From positions 456,522-520,521 of the forward strand of contig NZ_FPBM01000003.1 of assembly GCF_900116715.1 (NCBI RefSeq): a DNA stretch of 64,000 nucleotides, written 5' to 3'. This DNA comes from Polaromonas sp. YR568. GTDB lineage: Bacteria; Pseudomonadota; Gammaproteobacteria; Burkholderiales; Burkholderiaceae_C. The position numbers and the translations under genes are program-made. This document shows, piece after piece, positions 43,271 through 52,149 of the stretch. How positions within the stretch are numbered: position 1 is the first letter of the stretch; each line of letters opens with the position of its first letter. Under the pieces are notes generated by a model. The model was not told where the DNA came from. It saw only the letters and a program-made list of their open reading frames with translations, and ran no database searches.

Positions 43271-45410
43271 AGATGCCGGTGAGCCACACCGTGCGCGGCC
43301 GGCCCAAAATCCACTGCACGTCCGAGCCCTGCGTGGCATAACTCTTGTTCAGGAGGTTGTCTACGCGCAGGTCCAGCGTCACACCTTTTACCGCGCGCCA
43401 GTTGATGCCGGCGTTGACGACGGTGTACGACGGCAAGGAATCGGTGTTGGTGTTGTTCACAAAGCGCCGGCCGACATATTGCAGGGCGGTGCGTGCGGTC
43501 CAGTCGGGCGCGAAATCCCAAAAGACACTGAGGTTGGCGCTGCGCTTGGGCACCGTCATCGGCACCTTGCCGGCGAGCTGCTGCGTACCGGCGCCGACCT
43601 GGGCCCTGAAGTCGTCGAACTTCGGATCCAGCACCGTGCCGTTGACCTCCACGCGCCAGGCATTGAGGCGGATAGAGGCTGAGGCCTCAATGCCGCGCGA
43701 GGACTGCTGGCCGACCTGCTCCTGGATGGTCGGGTTGGCCAGGTTGGCGGTCAGCAGGTCTTTCTTGACGAGATGGTAGGCCGCAAGCGTCCAGTCGAAG
43801 CGCCCGCCCCAAAGACTTTGTTTCAGGCCGACTTCGACCTGCTTGCCCTTGGACAACCCGAAGCCCTGCTGGTTGGCGCCTATGCTGGCCAGCGACGTGA
43901 CCGGGTCTTGCGCCGTGGCAACCTGGCCGTACAGCGCGAGTTCGGGCACTGGGTTAAAGACCACGCCCAGGCTGCCGCTGGTGCCGCTGACCTTATCGTT
44001 GGTGGTGATGCGCGTCTGGCGGTCTTCGCGTTCGGTGCGGTAAGTGTCGCTGCGCAAGCCGGCAACCACCGACCAGCGCTCGCTCAGCGACAGGTGGTTC
44101 TCGAAAAAGACACCGACGCGGTTGAGCGCCAGGTAATACATGGGGATCGATTCACCCTGCCAGGCCGCGCGGTACAGCCCCGGCACAGGGTTGAGCGCGC
44201 TGACGGTGGAGGTGCCGCCGCGGTTGTTGTCGTAGCGGTCGTAGAAGCTGCGCTCAACCTGGAAGCCGGCGAGGAACTCGTTCTTCATGCCGCCGATCTG
44301 GCCCTTGAACTTGGCGTAGGTGTTCACGCCCTGCTGGGTCTGCACCGAGTAAGAGATGTCGCGGTAGCTGGTGCGGCGCACCGAGGCTGTGGCCGGCACG
44401 TAGGTAAACACGGTGGCGTCGCGGTAGCGGCGGTTGTGCGTCAGGCTGTAGAGCGTGTTGTGCACGGTGACGTCGGCCGAAGGCTTCCACTCGGTGTCCA
44501 GCGTGACCCACTTGTCCTGGAAGAAGAGGTCGCTGTCGGCGATGTTGTAGTTTTTGGTCTCGGTGCCAGGCACGGGCGCACCGTTGAAGACCGGCGTGCC
44601 GAGGTAGTGCATCGGTTTCTGGCGCCCGTAGTCGGCGGCCAGGATGAAATTGAGCTGCGGCGACAGGTCGTAGCGCAAGGAGGCCGACGCGGCCAGCGTG
44701 TCGGACTGTCCGCGGTCTACCCAGTTGTCGGAGCTGCGGTGGCTCAGGTCGACGCGGTAAGAAAAGCCGTTGCCCAGCGGGCCGGTGCTGCTGATGGCTT
44801 CATGCCAGGAGTTGTCGGAGCCTATGCCCAGGCCGATCTCGTGCGACGACTGCGTCGGGTTAGGCCGCTTGCTGACCACATTGACCGCGCCGCCTATGGA
44901 GCCGGCGCCGTAAAGTACCGAGGCCGGCCCATAAAGCGCCTCGATGCGCTCGACGTTCCACGGGTCAAAGGGAAAGCTCACCACGCCGCCGGCGTTGGAG
45001 AGCTCCAGGCCGTTGTAGAGCTGCTTGACGGAGTTGACGCCGGTGAACCCACGCGCGCTGAGCACGTTGCCGCCGTTGCCGGGGCTGTTGGCCGAACTCA
45101 TGCCGGGGGCCAGCGTCTTCGCATCGATGACCGAGGTGGTGCCTAGCGCGCGGATCAGCTCACCCGGCACGATGGCGACGCTGGCCGGTGTTTCGAACGG
45201 CGTGAGCTCAAGCCGGCTTCCGGCCGTGGACGGCAGCACCAGCGGCGTGGCGACGCCGCGGCCTTCGGTGATGGTGACCGGGGCCAGCGTTGGGGAGGCA
45301 GCGCTGTTGGCCGTCTGGGTTTGGGTCTGGGCGTGGACAAGGGCGCAGGGGTAAGCCGCTGCGATGGCGAACGGAAGCGCGGCAATGCGCGCACGAAGTA
45401 CGGATTTCAC
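43260..45410 (-). CDS. btuB: TonB-dependent outer-membrane receptor, probable cobalamin receptor
   Basis: About 716 residues if GTG 45410 is used, where a signal peptide begins (VKSVLRARIAALPFAIAAAY, cleavage VHA-QT); ATG 45497 is in frame but lies inside the riboswitch-linked hairpin. The plug domain shows VLSARGFTGVNSVKQLYNGLEL and YGPASVLYGAGSIGGAVNVVSKRP. The barrel ends in GIYAF, with the terminal Phe required for assembly. The barrel sequence resembles siderophore receptors, but the cobalamin riboswitch just upstream argues for a corrinoid ligand. Confidence 0.85.
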   Translation of the reverse strand: MKSVLRARIAALPFAIAAAYPCALVHAQTQTQTANSAASPTLAPVTITEGRGVATPLVLPSTAGSRLELTPFETPASVAIVPGELIRALGTTSVIDAKTLAPGMSSANSPGNGGNVLSARGFTGVNSVKQLYNGLELSNAGGVVSFPFDPWNVERIEALYGPASVLYGAGSIGGAVNVVSKRPNPTQSSHEIGLGIGSDNSWHEAISSTGPLGNGFSYRVDLSHRSSDNWVDRGQSDTLAASASLRYDLSPQLNFILAADYGRQKPMHYLGTPVFNGAPVPGTETKNYNIADSDLFFQDKWVTLDTEWKPSADVTVHNTLYSLTHNRRYRDATVFTYVPATASVRRTSYRDISYSVQTQQGVNTYAKFKGQIGGMKNEFLAGFQVERSFYDRYDNNRGGTSTVSALNPVPGLYRAAWQGESIPMYYLALNRVGVFFENHLSLSERWSVVAGLRSDTYRTEREDRQTRITTNDKVSGTSGSLGVVFNPVPELALYGQVATAQDPVTSLASIGANQQGFGLSKGKQVEVGLKQSLWGGRFDWTLAAYHLVKKDLLTANLANPTIQEQVGQQSSRGIEASASIRLNAWRVEVNGTVLDPKFDDFRAQVGAGTQQLAGKVPMTVPKRSANLSVFWDFAPDWTARTALQYVGRRFVNNTNTDSLPSYTVVNAGINWRAVKGVTLDLRVDNLLNKSYATQGSDVQWILGRPRTVWLTGIYAF

Positions 45411-45474
45411 GTGAAGGGTCAATCGCAAAAAATAACCCTGGCCGGCATCCCCGCCGGCGTCTGGGTGACACGAA

Positions 45475-45505
45475 CGCGCCGTCTGCCTGGCAGGCATGCG
45501 GCGCG
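45475..45505 (-). promoter_or_regulatory. expression-platform hairpin after the cobalamin riboswitch
   Basis: CGCGCCG (45475-45481) pairs with CGGCGCG (45499-45505), and GCCTG/CAGGC pairs inside. It lies 35 nt downstream of the aptamer on the minus strand and contains the in-frame ATG 45497. It could be a weak terminator or a translation-masking stem; a T-tract is lacking. Confidence 0.5.
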
Positions 45506-45540
45506 CTCACTTCGTTGGCCGGTATCCGGGCTGGCGGCAC

Positions 45541-45770
45541 TGCATCTCTCGCCTTCCCAGGCGCTTGTTCAAGGCGCCCAGTGGCTGTATTGAGAGATGT
45601 TGAAGACACATCGGCAATGCCGGTGTGCTTCGTCCGTTTGACCGTTGCGGGGGCAGCGCAGGCGGGACAAGACGGCGGGCCGGTGCTGCATAACAGCGGC
45701 CGGTTGCCAGGGTGTCCTCCTGCTTCCCGTTGAACTGCGGCGTGTGAACCACGCCGCGAGCACCAACGCC
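45541..45770 (-). promoter_or_regulatory. cobalamin riboswitch controlling the btu operon
   Basis: On the minus strand the order of conserved elements is TTGGTG (45761-45766), GGGAA then GGAGGACACCC (around 45710-45729), GCTGCCCCCGCAAC (45644-45657), the B12 box AGCCACTG (45579-45586), and CTGGGAAGGCG. A closing helix ATCTCTC / GAGAGAT surrounds the B12 box. This matches the cobalamin (AdoCbl-type) aptamer consensus. The btuB start lies 131-44 nt downstream depending on the start codon used. Ligand binding normally switches such operons off. Confidence 0.93.
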
Positions 45771-46062
45771 GGGATTGTAAGACGAAGTGTTTCGGGCGGC
45801 GGAAAGGGTGCCTGGCCGCAGCCGGCTGGCGCCGCTACGCCATGCGCGTGTCGCGCGCTTCGCAGGATGGCGGGCGGGAGGTGTGCGGATGAGAGATCCG
45901 CGGAAGGGAGCTTGGTGACGAGCCCGTTTGACCAGGGGATCTCAACGGCGAGTCAACGGCAAGTCAACGGCAAGTTAATGGCAAGTCAATGGCAAGCCTC
46001 ACTGCAAGTCCTCATGTTGAAACGACTGAGGAGCGCAACGCCGCATCAACCTTGCACCGGCC
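45771..46062. other. intergenic region between btu leader and pilE
   Basis: About 290 bp with no credible gene. It must hold the btu promoter (minus strand, upstream of the riboswitch) and the end of the pil transcript. Its striking content is the 11-bp tandem repeat array at 45942-45996. Confidence 0.6.
45942..45996. repeat. five 11-bp tandem repeats
   Basis: Five head-to-tail copies of TCAACGGCAAG (variants TCAACGGCGAG, TTAATGGCAAG, TCAATGGCAAG) fill 55 bp between pilE and the btu leader. A sixth, degenerate copy follows (ACTGCAAG). The unit is 9/11 identical to the rotated unit of the array at 55733-55776. Confidence 0.85.
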
Positions 46063-46518
46063 TCAACGCCAGCAGCTTTCGGCCGAGGTCCCGCCGGTGT
46101 TGCCGGTGACCGTGCGCCGGTCAACCTGGTTGATTTGCAAAGTGCCGCATTTATCGCGGGCCATGGGGCCCCCTGCGCGGGGCACGGCCTGCAGCACAAA
46201 GCCTGTTTGTGTGAGCGAGACAGGCGCAAAGCCGATATCGTAAGTTTGCGTGCCGGCCGCGGCGCCCTTGGGAGACACTTGCAGGGGCGCCGGCAACGCA
46301 ACAGCCACGGGCGTTGCGGCGTTGGTCATGTTGTACCGGTCGTTTTGCGAATAAAACCGCTGCATGTACTGAGCCGCGTCCAGCAGTTGCGCGCGTGCCT
46401 CAGCCCGCCTGGATTTGTTCACCGAATCACGGTAGCTTGGGTAGGCAATGGCTGCCAGTATCGCCAGTATCGCCACGACAACCATCAGCTCAATCAAGGT
46501 AAATCCACATTGGCGCAT
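46063..46518 (-). CDS. pilE: type IV pilin-like protein PilE
   Basis: 151 residues from ATG 46518, directly after AAGGAGGGGAGG. The prepilin leader MRQCG is followed by FTLIELMVVVAILAILAAIA (Gly-1, Phe+1, Glu+5), the PilD cleavage and N-methylation site. The C-terminus has Cys in RDKCG and AESCWR that can form the pilin disulfide loop. As last gene of the fimT-pilV-W-X-Y1 operon it is the minor pilin PilE type rather than the major PilA. Confidence 0.9.
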   Translation of the reverse strand: MRQCGFTLIELMVVVAILAILAAIAYPSYRDSVNKSRRAEARAQLLDAAQYMQRFYSQNDRYNMTNAATPVAVALPAPLQVSPKGAAAGTQTYDIGFAPVSLTQTGFVLQAVPRAGGPMARDKCGTLQINQVDRRTVTGNTGGTSAESCWR

Positions 46519-46561
46519 CCTCCCCTCCTCCTTCATCATTTTCAAAAGCAAAACGCCTCCT

Positions 46562-49500
46562 TCAATTGGGCTGTGCAATCACCTGGCGCCAGTAGCGCTT
46601 TGCAACACGGCCGAATGGACTTTGTTCAATCCCCTTGCCACTCGCATCCAGGCTGGTGACCCCACCCTTCGTATTTCTGACCCAGGTCAAAGGGCCGTTA
46701 TTGCTCGTCGAAGCGGCTACGGCCGTCAGCACGTCAGCTGAGGTGATGACGGTGTCGCCATTGGTGTCAAAAGTGGGCTGCTCAATCGCCTTCATGAAGG
46801 GGGCTAGCGACATTTCGTGGCGCAGCAGGCTGGGCGCAGCGCAGGTGGGCAGGCTTGGCGTGACTGTCTGCATCGATACACGGCCATTGGTCATTTCAGG
46901 CGCGTTCACCAGCCGCTGCCCCTGGCTCATGGTGAGCGGGAGACGCCAGCCGCGCTTGGTGTGGTAATCCACCGGCGTGACCGTCAAGCCGTAAAAAGTT
47001 CCTGTCGTGCCGGGCAGGGGCAGCGGCGTAAACGCCTGCGCCACCATGGTCGACGCGTCAGTGACACGATCTGTCGCAGTCGTGGACGCGGCACCCAGCA
47101 GCACCTTGTCCCACACGCCGTACAAGGCTCGCTGTCGGGTCTCTGCGGCATCGCCGGTTTCATGCAGTTTTCCGGTGCCAAACAGTATCATCACGCCCCC
47201 CGCTGGATGAAGCGCATAGGCAGGCGCCGCTGTAATGGGCTCGGGGGCCGCCGTGGCATACAGAGGGTTGCGCGCACTGCCCGTAGTGCCAAAAGCGACC
47301 GCCCAGTCCGATTGACGGTCAGAAGAAAAGTCGAACTTCCACAGGTTACCCAAGAGGTCGCCGGCGTAGGCGGCCACAATCCGGGCATTTGCATCGCGCA
47401 CCACACGCACGCCCCCCAGGCCGTTGGGGCTGGATGCGGAACCTGCGCCCGTGTCCAGCTTTTTGATCAGCGCGCCTGTCAGGGCATTGATGACGAATAG
47501 CTGGGCCTTTTTGCCGGCGCTTTCATAGCCATTTCCCACAATGACCACCCAGCTGCCATCCCGCATGACGCCGTGCTGGGCTGCATGCAGCACGTACCCC
47601 AGTTCGGCATAGTCCGGGTCAGCACTGGAGATATTCCACAAGATGTCAGATGCCCCAGGCGCGGACTGGGCGCTTGTCAGTGCCGCGGGCGCGTTGGTGG
47701 CCGTGCCCGGGTAGTTGACCACCGGAACATTGATGGCAAACAGGCTTTTGGCACCGGCGCCGGTGCCCCCCAGCACCAGGTTGCGCCATTTGGACGCGGT
47801 AGTGTCGTACACGTCGGCCTCGGTCAAGGGGCCATCCACAAAATACTGGTGCCTGTAAACCGGCGACGCCAGGTTTTTAAGGTTACCCAATACAGGATCG
47901 GGTACAAAGGCGAAGGTCTCGGCGCCATTGGCGTCACTGAAGGCATGGAGCATGCCGTCGTTGGCCCCCACAAAGAGCTGGGCCTGGCGCAACTTCTTGG
48001 CGGTCAGAAACCGGCGGTAAGTGCTTTGCCCCGCAACATTGGGCGGCAGAAAATCGTATTGCCCGTCCACCTGGTCCTTGACGAGCACCGGCGTCGAATT
48101 GACGATGTCACCCAATACGGAGGCGCGCGGCCTGTAGGTGCCCGCCTCATTCGTGCGGTCACCACGCAGGTAATTGAGCAAGTCAACGCCGCCGGAAGCG
48201 GAACCAAAAACTCTGACCCGCATGGGATCCGGCAAATCAGCCCATGCAAAGGCAATGCCTTTGGCGCCCGCTGCCGCCTTGTTATAGGTGAATATGTTTC
48301 GCGACCCGTGGGCCGGCATATTGGCAGCCGCCGTCCAGGCAACATTCTGGTCTGCGCCGGTTGACGACATATTGATCGCCTTGAGATCACCACTCCAGCG
48401 CAGCGACGAAAACTCCGGCACATACTTTCTCGTGACGGAAGAGGGCGTCAGGGTTCTGCTGGAAACGGCAACGCCTGCCTCATTGCCATTCATGGCGGCA
48501 ATGTCATTAATAATATTTTGAAGAGCGAGTGAGTACTCGGTGGTGTTGCTGGCGCTCAGATACCTGCCACGACTGTTCACGGCCGCATGCCACAGGTCAT
48601 CGATGTTCTCTTTTCGATCGGCGTCAGGCTGTGGCCAACTCTTCGAGCCACTGGTCAGTGCAGGCAGATCTGTTTTGGGATTGAGGATGCCCGCCAGGCC
48701 AAAGGCAACGGTGTAGTTGACCATGTGCTGCCAAAAAGCCGGGTTCTCGTCAGAGGCCTTGACCTCGTTTGCCAGACCGGGATGCAGATCCCGATTCCAG
48801 TAATACATGGCCACATCAGCCAGCGTGTCCGCATGTCCGTCCCTGTAAGGCCCACTCGGTAAATAGGTATAACGCTGGGATCTTGGGCCGGTAATAACAG
48901 GACCCGCCGTGTTGTCGACATTCTCGCGAGCCGCCGGGGTCGAAGCCGGATCCTCATTCCACATACCGTCCGTCATCATTATGTGGAAAGATCGCCTGCA
49001 AGCCAGTTGAGGCGCTGTGTTGTTGCTGCCAGGCTCGCTTCCCCAGGGGCCTTTGTTATCCGTGTACGAGTAATACCGGCCCACCGCATCCATGGCACGG
49101 CGCAAGGGGGTTCCCTCTGACGGTTTCTGCTGAAACAGCCATGTATAGAAGCTGCCTTTATTCCCTGCCGCCGTATCCACAAAAGGCCGGACACCTTTTT
49201 CGATGGTGTCCACGGACAAGCCGTCAATATCGGACGACTCCATTTTGCTAAGGCGTCCATACCCAACCCTGTAGGTAGCTGGGATGACGGAAAACGCTTC
49301 CGCCGTACCCGCAATGGCCACACGCATTCTGGAGCGATGGTACGAATACCAGTTGGAAAAGTTCTGCAACTCCTCGGCGTAGGTGCACACGCCCGCCGAT
49401 GTTGTGCAATCCACTCTGGCGGCCGCTTTCGGGTAAACGCCGCCTGGCTGGATTAGTACCTGGGTGTAGCTGCTGACAGCCTTGATATCAGAGCCTGTCA

Positions 49501-50065
49501 GATTGAAGTATTGAGCTACATAAACATTCTGGCTGTCCTCCGGGCAAGAGGACGTTGTGGGGCTTACACACCAGCGCGCACGGATCGGCCGCGAGACCGC
49601 CAGGTTTTGCACATCTGCCGAGCCAGGAATTTCGGGAAAATCTCGCGCTGCGGTGCCGGCATATGCCGGGTACCTGGAACCGTCAGACTTGAGCCAGGGT
49701 AGATAGCGAACGGCAGGGTTGTAATAAAGTGGGTTCACTGCGGCTGATCGCACCGTTCGGTTAAAAATACTCGGACTGCCTTTGTCGTAAGTGATCAACT
49801 TTCTCAATGTCGAGTAACCGCCAACCGGGTTCACCGGTGCGTTGTTGCTGAGAGGCGTGATGCTAAAACCGAAGCCTCCAGTGCACTCATCAGGCACACA
49901 CTCCAAATTCATTGACCCTGAGTCATCCAGGGTAAACATGATATTTGGCGGAACTACGCCAGCCGTGACCTGAACAGGCGCCTGCAGCATTTGGGCCGCG
50001 GCCTCACCGGCCAAGAGCAAAGCAGGCATCGCCATCAGCAAAACATGAGAAATCTTTGTTGCCAT
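46562..50065 (-). CDS. pilY1: type IV pilus tip/assembly protein PilY1
   Basis: About 1167 residues from ATG 50065 (the GTG at 50068 is also possible). Signal peptide with cleavage near EAAAQ. PNIMFTLDDSGSMN is a MIDAS-like motif of the N-terminal von Willebrand-like part. The C-terminal half is the PilC/PilY beta-propeller (FAFVPDPVLGNLKNL, GNGYESAGKKAQLFVINALTG, GDLLGNLWKFD). An EF-hand-like calcium loop DTNGDTVITSAD lies near residue 1100. It sits at the pilus tip and acts in adhesion and mechanosensing. Confidence 0.95.
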   Translation of the reverse strand: MATKISHVLLMAMPALLLAGEAAAQMLQAPVQVTAGVVPPNIMFTLDDSGSMNLECVPDECTGGFGFSITPLSNNAPVNPVGGYSTLRKLITYDKGSPSIFNRTVRSAAVNPLYYNPAVRYLPWLKSDGSRYPAYAGTAARDFPEIPGSADVQNLAVSRPIRARWCVSPTTSSCPEDSQNVYVAQYFNLTGSDIKAVSSYTQVLIQPGGVYPKAAARVDCTTSAGVCTYAEELQNFSNWYSYHRSRMRVAIAGTAEAFSVIPATYRVGYGRLSKMESSDIDGLSVDTIEKGVRPFVDTAAGNKGSFYTWLFQQKPSEGTPLRRAMDAVGRYYSYTDNKGPWGSEPGSNNTAPQLACRRSFHIMMTDGMWNEDPASTPAARENVDNTAGPVITGPRSQRYTYLPSGPYRDGHADTLADVAMYYWNRDLHPGLANEVKASDENPAFWQHMVNYTVAFGLAGILNPKTDLPALTSGSKSWPQPDADRKENIDDLWHAAVNSRGRYLSASNTTEYSLALQNIINDIAAMNGNEAGVAVSSRTLTPSSVTRKYVPEFSSLRWSGDLKAINMSSTGADQNVAWTAAANMPAHGSRNIFTYNKAAAGAKGIAFAWADLPDPMRVRVFGSASGGVDLLNYLRGDRTNEAGTYRPRASVLGDIVNSTPVLVKDQVDGQYDFLPPNVAGQSTYRRFLTAKKLRQAQLFVGANDGMLHAFSDANGAETFAFVPDPVLGNLKNLASPVYRHQYFVDGPLTEADVYDTTASKWRNLVLGGTGAGAKSLFAINVPVVNYPGTATNAPAALTSAQSAPGASDILWNISSADPDYAELGYVLHAAQHGVMRDGSWVVIVGNGYESAGKKAQLFVINALTGALIKKLDTGAGSASSPNGLGGVRVVRDANARIVAAYAGDLLGNLWKFDFSSDRQSDWAVAFGTTGSARNPLYATAAPEPITAAPAYALHPAGGVMILFGTGKLHETGDAAETRQRALYGVWDKVLLGAASTTATDRVTDASTMVAQAFTPLPLPGTTGTFYGLTVTPVDYHTKRGWRLPLTMSQGQRLVNAPEMTNGRVSMQTVTPSLPTCAAPSLLRHEMSLAPFMKAIEQPTFDTNGDTVITSADVLTAVAASTSNNGPLTWVRNTKGGVTSLDASGKGIEQSPFGRVAKRYWRQVIAQPN

Positions 50066-50076
50066 CACAACTCTTT

Positions 50077-50649
50077 TCAGGGACGCAGAACAGACTGGAG
50101 CCAGACTTCACTACCGGCAACGGCATTGCCATTGGCGTTAGCCAGATAGTCGGGGCTGTAACCCACGGCAGTGATCAGGTAAGGGTCACTCAAGGTGGCG
50201 TCACCGTCGGGCCTGCGCAAGCGGTATTGCTCAATCATGCAGCGCGGGCGCGGCAGGGGGCGCATGCTGGCGGTGGTGATGTAGTCGGCAGGTATCAGCG
50301 TGACTTTCGCGGCGCCGGCATACCAGTTGGCGCGTGTTTTCCACTGCGTTGGCATATCGCCGCCGGCCAATCCTTCCGACGCATCATTTTTGACAACGCT
50401 TGCCGAGCCCAGCATGGCCTGCCCCGTGCGCACAGCGTCCTCGCACAAGCGCATGGCCGTCTCTGCCGACTGCATGGCCACCGCATTGGTATGGATGTTT
50501 TTGGAGACCTGCTCTCCTGTCACGGCGTCACGCACGGTATACAGCGCCACCACCGACAGCACGCTGAGAAAAATAAGCACCATGGCCAGAACCACACCCG
50601 CCTGCCGTGCCGTGTGACTTCTTCGATGCGGAAGATGCGGGTACTTCAT
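50077..50649 (-). CDS. pilX: type IV pilus minor pilin PilX
   Basis: 190 residues from ATG 50649, two bases after the pilW stop. The N-terminal membrane helix GVVLAMVLIFLSVLSVVALYTVRDAVTGEQVSKN is the PilX_N domain, preceded by HTARQAG, so Gly-1 is in place while Glu+5 is absent, as usual for PilX. It follows pilW and precedes pilY1, the normal order. Confidence 0.92.
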   Translation of the reverse strand: MKYPHLPHRRSHTARQAGVVLAMVLIFLSVLSVVALYTVRDAVTGEQVSKNIHTNAVAMQSAETAMRLCEDAVRTGQAMLGSASVVKNDASEGLAGGDMPTQWKTRANWYAGAAKVTLIPADYITTASMRPLPRPRCMIEQYRLRRPDGDATLSDPYLITAVGYSPDYLANANGNAVAGSEVWLQSVLRP

Positions 50650-50651
50650 GC

Positions 50652-51566
50652 TCAAGATGAACTCGCAAAGTCAGCACGGTTGCGCAGCGCAAAGACCGAT
50701 GTGAATGAGCGGCGAACCAGCCCATTGGCGGAAGCCACGGAATTTCCGGCGCAATCAATGTAGTTGCCTGCGCCCTTCTGGTCGCGGCCTTCACTGCGCA
50801 TCACAATGCACAGCTTGACATTGACCACACGTGACCAGCGCGATTCAACACTGCCGGCCAATGCGTCCAGTTGCGTCTGGGTTACATAACGCACCACGTT
50901 TCCGCTGAGGCCGTCATCAGCGATGCCATAGCGGATGACCATTTGCTCCACGAACTGCATGAGCGGCTGCCGGACAAACGGGGCCGCACCACCAGACCCT
51001 GCACAAAAGAGCTCAGGCGTGCCACTGCTCGGGTCGATGGCAACAGAAAACCGGGATTCGACGAGCTTGTAGTTGCTTGCGTCATAGCTTGAAACCGTAT
51101 TGGCCGTGATGCCGCTGGTCAGGCAATCGCTGGGATTGCCTCCCACCGCCAGGGTGTTGACATCATCACCTTCAAAACGCACAACGAATGCCGCCTGCCC
51201 CGAGCCGGCATTCGGATTGCACGTTAGATCGTCAAACTTCGCATTGGCTGCGCTGCTGAAACCAAAATCACAGCCGCGGATGCCGGCGCCGGTGAAATGC
51301 CTGTCTGGATTGGTCACTTTGACGCCATTCACCAGTGCACCTCCGGGCGAAAAAATCGCGCGAGGCGGGCTGTAGCCGGCCATGCGGAGGTTATTGCCCA
51401 GTATGGCCATCACCATGGCGGCATCTTCACTGATGCGATTGGTGGAAGACGATTGGCGGCTGGTAGACATCGTGGCCAGGTACACCACGGAAATAGCCCC
51501 AACAACCACCAGCCCAATGACCATGCTGATCAGCAACTCGAGCAAGGTGCGGCCGCGCTGATTCAC
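50652..51566 (-). CDS. pilW: type IV pilus minor pilin PilW
   Basis: 304 residues from GTG 51566, overlapping the pilV stop (GTGA); the longer frame to 51641 overlaps pilV and is discounted. Leader VNQRG then RTLLELLISMVIGLVVVGAI (Gly-1, Glu+5). The large globular domain includes ISEDAAMVMAILGNNLRMAGY, the PilW family signature. Minor pilin of the priming complex. Confidence 0.92.
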   Translation of the reverse strand: MNQRGRTLLELLISMVIGLVVVGAISVVYLATMSTSRQSSSTNRISEDAAMVMAILGNNLRMAGYSPPRAIFSPGGALVNGVKVTNPDRHFTGAGIRGCDFGFSSAANAKFDDLTCNPNAGSGQAAFVVRFEGDDVNTLAVGGNPSDCLTSGITANTVSSYDASNYKLVESRFSVAIDPSSGTPELFCAGSGGAAPFVRQPLMQFVEQMVIRYGIADDGLSGNVVRYVTQTQLDALAGSVESRWSRVVNVKLCIVMRSEGRDQKGAGNYIDCAGNSVASANGLVRRSFTSVFALRNRADFASSS

Positions 51567-52120
51567 AGGCTCACCCGAAAATACATGCAGCGCGGCCTGG
51601 CGGCGGCCGCCGGCAGGCCCGCCAATGCAGGCGCCGGGCATCGATCTCCGCCGCTGGCGGATACAGACAGGCTGCTGGCGTTAAAACTTAGATCGGGTTC
51701 GTTCCAGATCACCCAGATGTCTGTCGCCAGCTTGTTGGTGGCGTCGCCGGTGACATAAGCGCCGTCGCCAGGCAATCTGCGCCGCAACGCATTGGTCCAC
51801 TCGGCAACGTCAATCGCGGCCAGTTCTGCCGCCGTGCAATTTGTGGGCATTGCGCAAGGGGGTACGGCTACCGCACCCGATGCGCCTGAATAGGCCGTGA
51901 CCTGGTTGTAGTTTCCGGCGCGAAATCCGGCGACATTGCCGCGGGCTCTTTCTCCGTACTCTTGTGCCAGTTGCGACCCGATGGTTTGAAACTGGGACAG
52001 TTTGGAATTCAGCAGCGCCGCGGCCGTCGCGCCGCTTAACGCCAGAAGCGCAAACGACATGACCAGCATGGCGATCAACACTTCGAGCAGGGATGAGCCT
52101 TTTTGAAAGTTGCTTTTCAT
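51563..52120 (-). CDS. pilV: type IV pilus minor pilin PilV
   Basis: 185 residues from ATG 52120. Leader MKSNFQKG followed by SSLLEVLIAMLVMSFALLALSG (Gly-1, Glu+5). The globular part has SQLAQEYGERARGN, typical of PilV. It starts 29 nt downstream of fimT and overlaps pilW. Confidence 0.92.
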   Translation of the reverse strand: MKSNFQKGSSLLEVLIAMLVMSFALLALSGATAAALLNSKLSQFQTIGSQLAQEYGERARGNVAGFRAGNYNQVTAYSGASGAVAVPPCAMPTNCTAAELAAIDVAEWTNALRRRLPGDGAYVTGDATNKLATDIWVIWNEPDLSFNASSLSVSASGGDRCPAPALAGLPAAAARPRCMYFRVSL

Positions 52121-52149
52121 CCCACACGCCGCAAGCCGGATACATGAAC

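Noticed and set aside
43773..45146. 457-codon + strand frame opposite btuB
   Set aside because: Shadow of the TonB receptor; low-complexity Val/Ala/Arg/Gly composition typical of antisense translation.
38479..45410. Siderophore (iron) uptake operon
   Set aside because: The receptor and FecBCD-like genes alone would allow this, but the cobalamin riboswitch immediately upstream and the lack of a Fur-like box favour corrinoid uptake.
45942..45996. CRISPR array
   Set aside because: The units are 11 bp and directly adjacent, with no spacers and no cas genes.
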